DNA of 64,000 bases from Candidatus Amarobacter glycogenicus (GTDB taxonomy: Bacteria; Chloroflexota; Dehalococcoidia; Tepidiformales; Tepidiformaceae): NCBI GenBank assembly GCA_016719395.1, contig JADJZF010000004.1, forward strand, positions 62,001-126,000, read 5' to 3'. Every line of letters starts with the position of its first letter. Position 1 is the first letter of the stretch. Below are positions 42,683-52,550 of the stretch, piece after piece. The position numbers and the translations under genes were made by a program. The notes beneath the pieces were generated by a model that did no database searches, was not told where the DNA came from, and worked only from the letters and a program-made list of their open reading frames with translations.

Positions 42683-43681
42683 TTACCTCGTCGCGCCACC
42701 GGCCACGGCTTTGGCGCTCTCCTCCATGATGTTTGCCGCCACCGGGCCTTCCCACCGGTCGTAGATCACGCCTTTCTTGTCCACCAGGTAGACAATCGGC
42801 TCCCGCAGCGACCCGTCCGGCCAGAGCAACCACTCCTTCACCGTCGGGTTCATCAGCTGCTTGTTGAAGTCCCGCCAGATCTCGATGTGGACGAAGTCCA
42901 CCCGGTCCTTGTAGCGCTCCCGCAATACTTCGACCTCTTCGTTCACCGGCCCGCAGAACCGCGATGTGCAGAAGGCCGGTGTCGAGAACACCACGACCAG
43001 CGGCCGGCCGGCAGCAATCGCATCCTTGATTTTCACCTCGTGCATGTCGTTCGGCGGCGAACCCGAATCGATCTCCCCGATCTCCTTCACGTCGTACTTC
43101 GTCAGGTTGTCGCTCTTCGGCGCGGGTTGGCCGGTGGCTGCCATATTCGGCTTCGCGTACACCGTGAAGCCGATGCTATCCACGCCCTTTGTCCCGTCTT
43201 TCAACTCGGCCTCCACAGCGATGCCCCACTGGCCCGCATACGTGAAGTTTGTAGTCGCGTAGTACCCAACCCGGTTCTCATCCTGGCCGCCGTGGAGGTG
43301 GATCTCGCCGCCTGAATGCGTGTGCTGCACTTGCTTCCCCACGCCCGGCGCGCTCTGGACTGCCTCAGCCGTGAACACGGGCTTCGCGTTGGCCGGGTCC
43401 CGCAGGTCGTAGAACGTGGCGATGGCCCGCGCCCCGCCCTGCGGTTCATCCTTGATGTTCGTCAGCCCGAACACGAAGTTGTTCTCGCCCACGTACCAGT
43501 CCGAACCCGCCGGGATGACGTTGACCTTGCCAATCTGGTCTGCGGTCACGTTCTTCGCCGGGTCACGAGGCTCCGAGGCGAAGTCCGATCCGGAGAGCGA
43601 ACCGTCGTCGTCGCCGCCGCAGGCGGTGAGTCCGCCAGGGGCGGCGCAAAGGAAGGCTATCACCAGGGCTCTGCGCAGCAT
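42683..43681 (-). CDS. Thioredoxin-fold lipoprotein
   Basis: 332 residues from ATG 43681. A signal peptide with lipobox PGGLTAC (Cys 20) is followed by an Ig-like region (YVGENNFVFGLTNIKDEPQG) and then a thioredoxin fold: GRPLVVVFSTPAFCTSRFCG, EVEVLRERYKDRVDFVHIEI and REPIVYLVDKKGVIYDRWEG. The Cys pair is spaced C-x4-C instead of CxxC. It probably reduces or transfers metal outside the membrane, SCO-like, but this is inference. Confidence 0.8.
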   Translation of the reverse strand: MLRRALVIAFLCAAPGGLTACGGDDDGSLSGSDFASEPRDPAKNVTADQIGKVNVIPAGSDWYVGENNFVFGLTNIKDEPQGGARAIATFYDLRDPANAKPVFTAEAVQSAPGVGKQVQHTHSGGEIHLHGGQDENRVGYYATTNFTYAGQWGIAVEAELKDGTKGVDSIGFTVYAKPNMAATGQPAPKSDNLTKYDVKEIGEIDSGSPPNDMHEVKIKDAIAAGRPLVVVFSTPAFCTSRFCGPVNEEVEVLRERYKDRVDFVHIEIWRDFNKQLMNPTVKEWLLWPDGSLREPIVYLVDKKGVIYDRWEGPVAANIMEESAKAVAGGATR

Positions 43682-43829
43682 CGAACCGTCCTTTCGCCGC
43701 CGTGCACTCGCGGCTCCCCGGCCCGCCGTCGAGCTTAGTGCTCGCGGCCCGAACACGGCTCCTCTTCGTGACAATCGGCGCCTCTGCTCCCAAGATTGGC
43801 GAGCGTATTTCATCATCAGGAGAACTCAC

Positions 43830-44645
43830 ATGGCAGCATCTATGAATAAGAACGGCGTCCTCGCCGGAAAGGTTGCAGTCATTACCGGCGCCTCGCGCGG
43901 CATCGGCGAAGCCATCGCCTATCGCTACGCCCAGGAGGGCGCGAAAGTCGTCGTTTCCGCCCGCACCGTGGATGAAGGCGACCACATGCTCCCCGGCAGC
44001 ATTAACGGCGTCGTCAAGCGCATCCGCGATGCCGGTGGCGAAGCCCTCGCCGTCAAGTGCGACCTTTCCAACGAAGAAGAGCGCGTCGAACTGATCAGGG
44101 CCACCGAAGCCGCCTACGGACCGGTCGACATCCTCGTGAACAACGCCGCCATCACCTACTTCATCCCCGTCGATGACTTTCCCGAGCGCCGGATGAAGCT
44201 GATGTTCGAAGTCCAGGTCTTCGGTCCCTTCCACCTCGCCCAGCTCGTCCTCCCCAAGATGCGCGAGCGGAAGTCGGGCTGGATCCTCAACATCTCCTCA
44301 CATGCGGCGCTCCATCCGAAGGTCAACGCCCCTGGCCGCGGCGGCACGGTCTATGGCATGTGTAAGGCCGCCCTCGAGCGCTTCACCACCGGCCTCGCCG
44401 CCGAAGCCAGCAACGACAAGATCGGCGTGAACGTCATCTCCCCCGGCCTCGTTGCCACCCCCGGCGTCCTCCACCACAAGCTCGTCAACGAATCGAACAA
44501 GGACATGGCCACCCCCGTCGAGCACATGGCCGAGGCCTGCCTCCACCTCGTCCACGGCGACCCGTCGGTCAACTCCGGCCACATCACCTACGCGGCCGAT
44601 GTCCTCAAGAACTTCAGCCTCACCCCGGCCGAACTGCTCGCCTGA
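43830..44645 (+). CDS. Short-chain dehydrogenase/reductase
   Basis: 271 residues from ATG 43830 with AGGAG seven bases upstream. The SDR motifs are GKVAVITGASRGIGEAIAYR (TGxxxGxG), VDILVNNAAITYF (NNA), WILNISSHAALHPK (catalytic Ser) and GGTVYGMCKAALERFTTG (YxxxK). The insertion after strand two (TVDEGDHMLPGSINGVV) matches SDR subfamilies acting on larger substrates. Substrate is unknown. A hairpin follows the stop. Confidence 0.92.
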   Translation: MAASMNKNGVLAGKVAVITGASRGIGEAIAYRYAQEGAKVVVSARTVDEGDHMLPGSINGVVKRIRDAGGEALAVKCDLSNEEERVELIRATEAAYGPVDILVNNAAITYFIPVDDFPERRMKLMFEVQVFGPFHLAQLVLPKMRERKSGWILNISSHAALHPKVNAPGRGGTVYGMCKAALERFTTGLAAEASNDKIGVNVISPGLVATPGVLHHKLVNESNKDMATPVEHMAEACLHLVHGDPSVNSGHITYAADVLKNFSLTPAELLA

Positions 44646-44662
44646 TCGCCGGCTCGCATCAA

Positions 44663-44689
44663 GGTCCGGGTGGCACTGTCACCCGGACC
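44663..44689 (+). terminator. Terminator-like hairpin after the SDR gene
   Basis: A perfect 10-bp stem, GGTCCGGGTG (44663-44672) and CACCCGGACC (44680-44689), with a 7-base loop, lies 18 bp after the stop. There is no T run, so it may stabilise the mRNA end instead of terminating. Confidence 0.5.
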
Positions 44690-44729
44690 GCCACTTCACC
44701 CCGAGCTGAGGCCTGCCGATACCTTCATC

Positions 44730-45026
44730 ATGGCGAAGCTGGATGTCTACATCCCGGAACGTCATCGGATCGTCATCCACGGCAAGGTCCAGGGTGTGGG
44801 CTTCCGGCTTTGGCTGCGCAACGTGGCAAGCTCGCTCTCGCTCGTCGGCAGCTGCCGTCAGCTGCCGGATGGCGCCTGCGAGGCCATCGTCCAGGGAGAG
44901 AAAACCCTGCTCAAGCAGTTCATCGTCGCCTGCAAACGCGGGCCCGCCGAGGCCGTCGTCGAACGCATCGAACGTGAGTCGCTCGTCGTTGACCCGAGCC
45001 TCGGCGACTTCCACGTCGAACGTTAG
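44730..45026 (+). CDS. Acylphosphatase-like protein, catalytic Asn replaced
   Basis: 98 residues from ATG 44730. The fold is clear: RIVIHGKVQGVGFRLWLRNV (phosphate-binding loop with Arg) and DGACEAIVQGEKTLLKQFIV, then RGPAEAVVERIERES. In classical acylphosphatases the second key residue is the Asn of VRNLPDG; here the segment is CRQLPDG, so Asn is replaced by Gln. Hydrolysis of acyl phosphates may be reduced or lost. Confidence 0.85.
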   Translation: MAKLDVYIPERHRIVIHGKVQGVGFRLWLRNVASSLSLVGSCRQLPDGACEAIVQGEKTLLKQFIVACKRGPAEAVVERIERESLVVDPSLGDFHVER

Positions 45027-45095
45027 CTCACCTTACCAGCCGCCGGCCGAAAACACTGGCAGTCCTGCCCCGAAACAGGTAGTCTCGTCGCCAAG

Positions 45096-45383
45096 ATGGC
45101 AGAGTGGAACTTCCTGACAAATCACGCCAACGTCCTGTTGTGCGTCACCGAAGAGCCCGACATCCGTCTGCGCGACCTTGCCGTAAAAGTCGGCATCAGC
45201 GAACGCGCCGTGAAGCGCATCATCGCCGACCTCGAAGGCTCCGGCTACCTCTCGCGAGAGCGCCAGGGCCGCCGTAACCACTACCTGGTGCACAGCGAAG
45301 CGGCCATCTCCGGCCCCATGACGCGCGGCCTCCAGGTGGGTGTCTTGCTCTCCGCGCTCCTCCCCGTGATTTCGCAACTCTGA
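45096..45383 (+). CDS. Winged helix-turn-helix regulator
   Basis: 95 residues. A wHTH lies at residues 15-65: PDIRLRDLAVKVGISERAVK (recognition helix) and RIIADLEGSGYLSRERQGRR (wing), followed by a hydrophobic C-terminus LQVGVLLSALLPVISQ. This resembles MarR/ArsR-like minimal regulators. Targets are unknown. It is monocistronic. Confidence 0.75.
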   Translation: MAEWNFLTNHANVLLCVTEEPDIRLRDLAVKVGISERAVKRIIADLEGSGYLSRERQGRRNHYLVHSEAAISGPMTRGLQVGVLLSALLPVISQL

Positions 45384-45457
45384 CGCTGTCACGCCGGACA
45401 ATCCCCGGCCGACCCTTTCGTGATCACCTCGGGCCGCGTGAAGACAGCGCCGGTTAT

Positions 45458-45865
45458 CTAGCCTTCCGCTCCCGGCGCGAAGACGGCGATCCCGGCTGCG
45501 CGCGCAGCCTCGGCCATTCGCGCGTCGTACGTAATGACCCCATCACAAGCCGAGCCAAGCACGAGCGCGGACGCGATGTGGATGGCGTCCAGGGTGCGGA
45601 GTTCCGGCGGACCCAGACGCGACGCCGCTTCGAGGATGGGGCCCGCGAGCGGGACGAGATCGAATCCGGCGAGCAATTCGTCAACCGCGTCAGTCGCGCC
45701 TCCCGCCCTCCGGGCCACAGCTCTCCGGACCTCAACAAGCGCGATCTCGCTCGATGCCGGCTGACTGCGTTGGGCGCCGAGAGCGGAACGAAGTGCCTTG
45801 GTCTCCGCTTCTGGAACCGCTAGCTTCACGATTGCGGAGGAGTCTACGTAGTACGTCGCTACCAT
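45458..45865 (-). CDS. vapC: VapC-type PIN-domain toxin
   Basis: 135 residues from ATG 45865. The PIN motifs are complete: YYVDSSAIVKLAVPEAE (first Asp), SSEIALVEVRRAVAR (Glu), ELRTLDAIHIASALVLG (Asp) and DGVITYDARMAEAARAAG (Asp). The family are Mg-dependent RNases. It overlaps the antitoxin end by 7 bp. Confidence 0.92.
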   Translation of the reverse strand: MVATYYVDSSAIVKLAVPEAETKALRSALGAQRSQPASSEIALVEVRRAVARRAGGATDAVDELLAGFDLVPLAGPILEAASRLGPPELRTLDAIHIASALVLGSACDGVITYDARMAEAARAAGIAVFAPGAEG

Positions 45866-46146
45866 CGCTCCTCGTCGCGCATCTCCTGAAGGATCTGCGA
45901 GGGCAGCTTCTCGCCGGGGACAGGCGGGAGAGGGTTGAAGTCTCGCCAATCCTTCGTGGCCGGCAACAGCAGTCCCTGTTCGATGAGTTCGTCTCTCCGG
46001 GACTTCTTCTCGCCACCCTTCGGCAGCGGCGTCAGCAGCGCCACCGGCACATCTCGCTCCGTCACTTCGATGGTCTCGCCCGCCTTCACCAGGCGGATGT
46101 ACTGGCTCGCGTTCTGGCGCAGTTCGCGGATGCCGATCCTTCGCAT
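45859..46146 (-). CDS. Phd/YefM-family antitoxin
   Basis: 95 residues. The N-terminal DNA-binding fold reads RIGIRELRQNASQYIRLVKA then GETIEVTERDVPVALLTPLP, typical of Phd/YefM antitoxins. The C-terminal half (SRRDELIEQGLLLPATKDWR, FNPLPPVPGEKLPSQI) is toxin-binding. The start codon lies in an operator palindrome. It is paired with the PIN toxin. Confidence 0.9.
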   Translation of the reverse strand: MRRIGIRELRQNASQYIRLVKAGETIEVTERDVPVALLTPLPKGGEKKSRRDELIEQGLLLPATKDWRDFNPLPPVPGEKLPSQILQEMRDEERW

Positions 46147-46165
46147 GTGCTACATGGTAGCACAT
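46145..46165 (-). promoter_or_regulatory. vapBC operator
   Basis: A perfect 9-bp inverted repeat ATGTGCTAC / GTAGCACAT with a 3-base centre covers 46145-46165 and includes the antitoxin ATG. Phd-family antitoxins bind such TGTGCTAC-type palindromes. It implies autorepression at the translation start. Confidence 0.75.
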
Positions 46166-46390
46166 TGCCAGAACTGGCCCCCTTCGGCGGCGCAGAAGGT
46201 TAACGACTGGCCCACTCCAGCCCCCGGTCGATGCGCTACACTGGGATCACATCGCACAGGGTGGCCCGCCACTGTTACAACCGGGTCGTTGCAAGACGGT
46301 TCGCTCCACTCCGCAGTCCTCGGGGACTTCCTTCGCCCTGCGCCCGGGCCAAGCCTCAGAATGACAACTTCATCGAACGGCCAGCGGCCC

Positions 46391-46976
46391 ATGACCGTTG
46401 GCGTGCTCGCCCTCCAGGGAGATTTCCGTGAACACCGCGAGATGCTCGAGCGGATGGGCCACCGTGCGCGAAATCCGCAAGCCGGCACAACTCGATGCCC
46501 TCGATGCCCTGATCATCCCCGGCGGCGAAAGCACCACCATCGCCCGCCTGATCCTCAGCAACGGCTTCCAGCAACCGCTGCGCGATTTCTGCGCCAGCGG
46601 CCGCCCCGTTTGGGGCACCTGCGCCGGCGCCATCCTCCTCGCCGGCCAGGTCGACAACCTCGATCGTCCCGGCATCGAGACCATGAACATCCAGGTCAGG
46701 CGGAACGCCTTCGGCCGTCAGGTCGATAGCTTCGAGGCCGACCTCACCGTGGAAGGCTTGAGCGGTCCGCCTTTCCGCGCCGTCTTTATCCGCGCCCCGC
46801 TCATCGAGCGCGTCTTCCCGCCCGCGCGGGCCATCTGTGTCCTGGAAGACGGCACCATCGTCGCCGCTCGTCAGGGCAATCTCCTCGCCACCTCGTTCCA
46901 CCCGGAACTCACCGGCGATTCTCGCCTCCACGAACTCTTCCTCACGATTGGTGCGCCAGCGGCGGTGACTCCATGA
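46391..46976 (+). pseudogene. pdxT: Pyridoxal 5-phosphate synthase glutaminase PdxT, one frameshift
   Basis: From ATG 46391 the frame reads MTVGVLALQGDFREHREMLE. Near 46465 it shifts by one and continues EIRKPAQLDALDALIIPGGE and STTIARLILSNGF, RPVWGTCAGAILLAGQ (catalytic Cys) and LATSFHPELTGDSRLHELFL (catalytic His/Glu). A two-base deletion in GCGCGC accounts for it, so the gene is likely intact. PdxT supplies ammonia to PdxS for PLP synthesis; no pdxS is in the window. The stop overlaps the GNAT ATG. Confidence 0.85.
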
Positions 46977-47891
46977 GCGACCTCCGCGCCGAGCCGCTCA
47001 GCCCCATCGATGCGGCCACCCTCTGGCCCCAGCTCGGTCGCCTCAACACCGAGGTCATCGCCGCGCGGAGGCGAAAACCTCCTCGTGAGCAGCGGCCTCG
47101 CCGCCACCGGTCTCACCCACCTGCCCCACGTGCCGCGCACTTCGGTCCTCGGCGTCCGCCGCGGGCTGGGCTACCGCGGTGTTTGCGTCGCCCGCGAGCT
47201 TTCGGGCGGCGCCGGATGGGAAGTCGTTTCCTGCGGAATCGTCCGCCCCAAGGATGACGAGACCGTCGTCGCCCTCTGCGAAGGCGTCGCCGCCCAGGTC
47301 GCCCAGCGCGGAAGCCGCACCGTCTTCCTCCGTTACGCCGAAGGCTCGCCCCACGCCGATGCGCTCCGCAAGGGTGGCTTCTTCGCCTACCGGCTCGAGC
47401 ATCTGTACGCCGTCCAACCCACCGCCGTCCGTTCGGAAACCCCGTTCCGCCAGGCTACTCGGGCCGACCGTCACGGCATCTTCCGGCTCTACTGCCGGGC
47501 CGTCCCGGAAATGGTGCGCCGCCACGAAGCCCCGACCCAGCAGGACTGGCGCGCCGTCCTCGATTCCTTCGAATGCACGCACGGCTACGTGCTCGATGGG
47601 CCTGCCGGCTTCTCCGCCTGGGTCGGCGCCGGCGAACGCGAAAACCACATCCTCATCGATGACCCGGATGACGCAGTCGTCCAGGCAGCCCTCGACCTCG
47701 TGGAGCTTCGCTCTCCCCGCCACGGGACGCTTGTCGTCGCCGAACACCAGTTCCCCGTCGAATCAGCGGCAATCGCCCGTGGCTACACCGCCATGGGCGT
47801 CCGCCTCATGTGCGCGCGAAGGCTCGCACTAATGAATACCTTGAAGGAGGTCGTAGCGGTTACCGTCGAACCCATGGCGCTGCCGCAATAG
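46973..47891 (+). pseudogene. GNAT-like acetyltransferase, one frameshift
   Basis: It starts at ATG 46973 (overlapping pdxT) as SDLRAEPLSPIDAATLWPQL. Near 47068 it shifts into GGENLLVSSGLAATGLTHLP, YRGVCVARELSGGAGWEVVS, SRTVFLRYAEGSPHADALRK and GGFFAYRLEHLYAV. The end includes RHGTLVVAEHQFPVESAAIA, RGYTAMGVRLMCARRLAL. The layout is that of two GNAT-like halves. A dinucleotide deletion in GCGCG explains the break. Substrate unknown. Confidence 0.65.
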
Positions 47892-47896
47892 AAGCC

Positions 47897-49615
47897 GTGA
47901 CACAGCTCGCAACCTCAGCCACACCGCCCGCCGCCCCGGCCGTCCTCCCTGAACGAACAGATCGTCACCGACGACCTCGACCTCCTGCTCGATGCTCTCC
48001 CACCGCGCATCGTCGAAGCTCTGCGCCCGCCCGAACGCCGGACCGACCTGCTCGAGGTCGTCATGGATCTCGGCCGTTTGCCCGAGGCGCGCTACCCCGG
48101 CCGCGAAGTCGTGCTCAGCCACGAAGAAGTGACGGAAGAGGACCTCCAGTTAGTCATCGAGCACATCGGTGACTTCGGCGATGACAACCGCGCCGGCATC
48201 GAGCGCACACTCCACCGCATCAGCTGCATCCGCAACCGGCGAGGCAAGATCGTGGGCCTCACCTGCCGCGTCGGCCGCGCCGTCTACGGCACCATCCGCG
48301 TCATCGAAGACCTCGTCCTCGGGGGCAAGAGCATCCTCTTCCTGGGCAAGCCCGGCGTCGGCAAGACAACCATGCTCCGCGAAGTCGCCCGCGTCCTCGC
48401 CGATGACGCGAACAAGCGCGTCATCATCGTCGATACCTCCAACGAAATCGGCGGCGACGGCGACGTCCCACACCCGGCCATCGGCGGCTCCCGCCGCATG
48501 CAGGTCGCCACCCCACTCGCGCAGCACGCCGTCATGATCGAAGCCGTCGAGAACCACATGCCCGAGGTCATCGTGATCGATGAAATCGGCACCGAACTCG
48601 AGGCCCAGGCCGCCCGCACCATCGCCGAGCGCGGCGTCCAGCTCGTCGGCACCGCTCACGGCACCTCGCTCGAAAACCTCATGCTCAACCCCACCCTCGC
48701 CGACCTCATCGGCGGTATCCAGTCAGTCACCCTCGGCGATGAGGAAGCCCGCCGCCGGGGCACCCAGAAGTCCATCCTCGAGCGCAAGGCCCCGCCGACT
48801 TTCGATGTCGTCATCGAAATCGAGAGCTGGAAGCGCGTCGCGCGCACAAGAACGTCGCCGATACCGTCGATGCCATGCTTCGCGGCTACCTCGCTAACCC
48901 GGAAACGCGTCAGCTCAGCGCCGCCGGCCGCGTCGAGATCGTCGATGAACCCCAGCGCGAAGAAGCCCGTGCATCAGCCGGCCTGCTCTCCGGTGGCGCC
49001 CGCCCCGAGCGGACCATGTGGGGCGAGCCGCCCCGCCGCCGCAGCGGCGGCCACATCCGCGACCATCGCGATGCCCCAATGTTCGAAGAACGCGAAGCGC
49101 CGGCTCCGGCGCCCGCTCGCACCGAAAACCACCGCGCCATCCATATCTACCCCTTCGGTATCCCCCGCAGCCGCCTGGAGACCGCCATCCGCAGCAGTGG
49201 CCTCCCGATCGAGATCGTCGACGATGTCGCCGCGGCCGATGCCGTGCTGACGATGCGCAGTTACTACCGCTCCAAGCCCGCCGCCCTGCGCGATGCCGAA
49301 GAGCGCAACATCCCGATGTACGTCATCAAGAGCAACAGCGCCTTCCACCTCGAACAGGTCCTCCACCAGTTCAGGCCCGATAGCGGCGAAATCGGCGGCG
49401 CTCGCGCACCCCGTCGCGACCCGATGGTCGACGTCTTCCGCGAAACCGAGGACGCCATCGCGAAAGTCCTGGATGAAGGCCGCCCGGTCGAACTCCCGCC
49501 CGCCAACAGCTACGTCCGTCGCGTCCAGCACCAGCTCGCCACGCGCTACAACCTCGATAGCACCAGCTCCGGCAAGGAACCGCAGCGCAGAGTGAAGATC
49601 CTCCCCGGCCGGTAG
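47897..49615 (+). pseudogene. SpoIIIAA-like AAA ATPase with C-terminal R3H domain, two frameshifts
   Basis: From GTG 47897, with frame breaks near 47948 and 48845. The ATPase includes KSILFLGKPGVGKTTMLREV (Walker A), KRVIIVDTSNEIGGDGDVPH (Walker B region) and PEVIVIDEIGTELEAQAART. The C-terminal part has a proline-rich linker, a Rossmann-like segment (AIHIYPFGIPRSRLETAIRS) and an R3H single-stranded nucleic-acid-binding domain, ELPPANSYVRRVQHQLATRY. Such proteins are widespread in Gram-positive and Chloroflexota-like genomes; their role is unclear. Confidence 0.85.
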
Positions 49616-49683
49616 CGCCGCCCCGGATAGCCCCCGTCGAGCCTGCAGCGCCGCTGCGTCTCTACGTTTAACCTGTCGCTTGC

Positions 49684-50284
49684 ATGGGTGCGAGATTCAT
49701 CGTCTTCGAAGGCGGCGAAGGTTCCGGCAAGTCGACCGCTTCAGCGGCCGTTGCCGGACGGCTCCGTTCGGCGGGCGTGGCGGTCGTCCATACGCGTGAA
49801 CCCGGCGGCACCAGGGCCGGCGAACTCGTCCGCGGCCTGCTCCACGAGAAGCTCACGCCATGGGCCGAACTCTTCGCCTTCCTCGTTGCCCGTGCCCAGC
49901 TCGTGGAGGAAGTCATCCGCCCCGCCCTCGCGCGCGGCGAGACCGTTATCTGCGACCGCTTCGCCCCCCAGTACCTTCGCCTACCAGGTGCATGCCCGCG
50001 GGTTGGACGATGCGTCCGTCCGCGCAGCCAACACGATCGCGACCGGAGGCCTCGAACCGGACCTCGTCGTCTATCTGGATATCGCCCCCGAGGCGGGCCT
50101 GAAACGGAAACTCGGCGAGACCGAGGCCATCCGCACCGGTTTGGAAGGCATCGATTTCCACCGGAAGGTCCGCGAAGGCTACCTCGCCCAGGCCGCCGCC
50201 GACCCGGCGCGCTGGCTGGTGGTGGATGCGACGTTGAGCCGCGAACAGGTCGTGGAGCGGATCTGGGCCGAGTTAGACCGCTAG
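49684..50284 (+). pseudogene. tmk: Thymidylate kinase, one frameshift
   Basis: Starts ATG 49684: FIVFEGGEGSGKSTASAAVA (P-loop), VVHTREPGGTRAGELVRGLL (DRX/REPGG), VICDRFA. An extra base in a CCCCCC run near 49975 shifts the frame, which continues STFAYQVHARGLDDASVRAA, LEPDLVVYLDIAPEAGLKRK and ending IWAELDR. tmk is essential for dTTP synthesis, so a real break is unlikely and a sequencing error is favoured. Confidence 0.88.
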
Positions 50285-51475
50285 GCGCGCGGCTTCGCAC
50301 CAGTTCGTCCAGGTGCGCATAGGTCACGCAGCCCACCAGCTCACCGTCTTCGATGACCAACACGCAATCGCATTCGCTCTGGGCTGCCAGTACCAGGGCG
50401 GTTGTCGTTGAGGTCTCCGGGGTGACCACCGGGACTTTGTCGACGGGTGTCATCACCTGTGCGACCGTCAGATGCGCCCAGTCCCAGGCTTCGCCCGCAA
50501 TCTCGCTGATCATCGCCTCCGTAAGTACCCCGTGGACCTTGCCCCGGTCGTCCATCACCACGTAAGGCCGCTGCACGAAGTCGGTCGGAGGCTCGCCGTA
50601 CCGCTTCTTGATGTGAGCTTCGAGAAGCGCCCGCGCCGAGTGCTCAGGCCGGACGCGAATGCCCGGTCCCATAGCCTCGGAAACGGGATACATCGAGAGC
50701 GTGGCGAACTCTTCACTGCCGCCGCTGCTCTGCCATACCGTCACCGCGCGCCAGAGTCCTATCCCGATGAAGATGAATCCGGTCCAGCCGCCGTGGATCA
50801 GGTGCAACACGCCAAAGACGCCGAAGGCTGATGCGAACAGCACCGCGCCAACGAGGCGCGCGTTCGCAGCAGCCTTGCGGCGATCCTTCGAAAATGGCAG
50901 GAGAAGCGCTCGCAGCGCATGTCCGCCGTCCATATTGAAGTAGGGCAGCAAATTGAAGACGCCGAGCGAAAGATTCGGCCAGAACAGGAGGTGGATGGTG
51001 TTCGCCTGCCACCCAGCGTCGGGCGCGAGCGGCTCCCACCACCAGCACGCACCGCAAATCGCGAGGTTCGCGAGCGGGCCCGAGACGCTGACGATGAAGT
51101 TCTGGAACCACGGCGGATCCGGCCGAAGCAGTGCCGTGTGGCCGCCCTGCACACCCACGAAGATGTGGCGTAATCCAAGCCGGAAAACCACCACCCAGAA
51201 GGCATGCGCGAGTTCGTGAAACGTAATGCCAACGAGCGTTCCGCCCGCCCACAGCGCCGCCCACACAGCCAGGCCGTCCGGGTCCATGCCGCCCGCGCCT
51301 GAGGCAGGGACGAGCGCGAAAGCCAGTACAAGCGCGCAAATCAGGATGTCGATCCCGAAGTGCAGACCGGGCAGCTGAAGACGGGGACCCGCACATCGCG
51401 CCGTCCGGGGCTGAAGGGGGCGTTCGTCGTCTGTAGCGGGCTGGTCGCCGTGCCGCCCTCATCCCTCTCGCTCAT
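50273..51475 (-). pseudogene. Site-2 protease-like M50 metalloprotease with CBS domains, frameshifted
   Basis: It starts MSERDEGG at 51475, breaks near 51382 into LPGLHFGIDILICALVLAFA, and runs through the zinc motif GITFHELAHAFWVVVF and the second metal motif LLPYFNMDGGHALRALLLPF. After the membrane part two CBS segments follow (VQRPYVVMDDRGKVHGVLTE and SECDCVLVIEDGELVGCVTY). Near 50290 another shift restores a stop at 50273. S2P proteases cut membrane-bound regulators; the CBS pair may sense nucleotides. It converges with tmk. Confidence 0.8.
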
Positions 51476-51507
51476 GGATAGAACATCGGCAGTGTAGCGC
51501 CCCCGCA

Positions 51508-52441
51508 TCAGCCCCGCCGGGCCGTCCGGCGCCCGTAGGCCCACCGCTGTCCGATCAGCGTCAGGATCCCCGCCGCCAGGATCGCCGCCAGGTTCACGAC
51601 AAGCTGCAGCTGCGCGCCCCGCCATTCACCCCAGTCGGCGTAGCGGCCGCCACCGCGATGCGGCCGCAGGGATCGTCGTCACCGAGACCAGCACGCCGAT
51701 CAGCGCCCCGGACTTGATCGTCGTCAAACTCAAGGTCCCCGCCGCGCCCGCAGCCAGCGCCACCAGCAACGAATACCAGTCAGGGTGCGAAATGAACAAA
51801 GTCGCCTGGCGCGAGTTGGGGATAGCCTCCGGCGCGACTCCCGTGGCATCGAGGATCAGCGTCAGTACGAACGCCGCCGTAATCCCAACCGGAAACCCGA
51901 CCGCCAGCGCCTGTGCCGACCGCCGCACCAGCGTCCAGCGCCGCTCTACCGTTGCTACCGAGATCCCCGCCAGCGGCCCGAACTCCGGCCCCACGATCAT
52001 CGCCCTGATGATCAACACAATGGAGTCTGTCAGGATGCCCATCGCCGCGATCAGGGTCGCCAGCGCCATGAACGCCACGAACGTGAATGAGAGGTCGGCT
52101 TCCTCGAAAGTCCGCGCCCGCACCGTCTCCAGATGACCGCATCCCTGACTGCCCCCCGGGGCCGCCTGCTCCGCCTCGCGCGCCGCATCCGAGATCGCCG
52201 TGTCCACGTACTGACCGCGATCGTGCCTCGTGGTGAAGCCGCAACGATCGCAGCTCCGTCAACACCGGGTCGCATCTCGCGGGCGACATCACACAGGATC
52301 AGGTCCCCGCTGGGCTTTCTGCGCGGCGCCGGGCAACCGCACCAGGCTGATCACTGAAGGCGTCCCTTCGAGGTACGCAATCGTCGCGTCCGACCGTTCA
52401 ACCGGGGCGACGAGACGGAGGGGATCGGACACTGATTTCAT
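51508..52441 (-). pseudogene. DUF389 membrane protein, several frameshifts
   Basis: Frames stitched on the minus strand: LRLVAPVERSDATIAYLEGT and PSVISLVRLPGAA, GDLILCDVAREMRPGVDG, then the best-preserved block AIVGPEFGPLAG-type motif (RAMIVGPEFGPLAGISVATV) and LLVALAAGAAGTLSLTTIKS. The end reads LQLVVNLAAILAAGILTLIG. This is the DUF389 (YjdI-like) family with about six TM helices. Function is unknown. The gene cannot be read in one frame as given. Confidence 0.7.
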
Positions 52442-52550
52442 ATCCGCGCGGCGCTTCCGTCCGCGCAGCCGGGTGACGGTGCCTTCGTCTCCCTTTCCCG
52501 CCCTCTGGTACCTTCGATCCGGCGCTCCACCGCGATCGATTCCCACCCCG

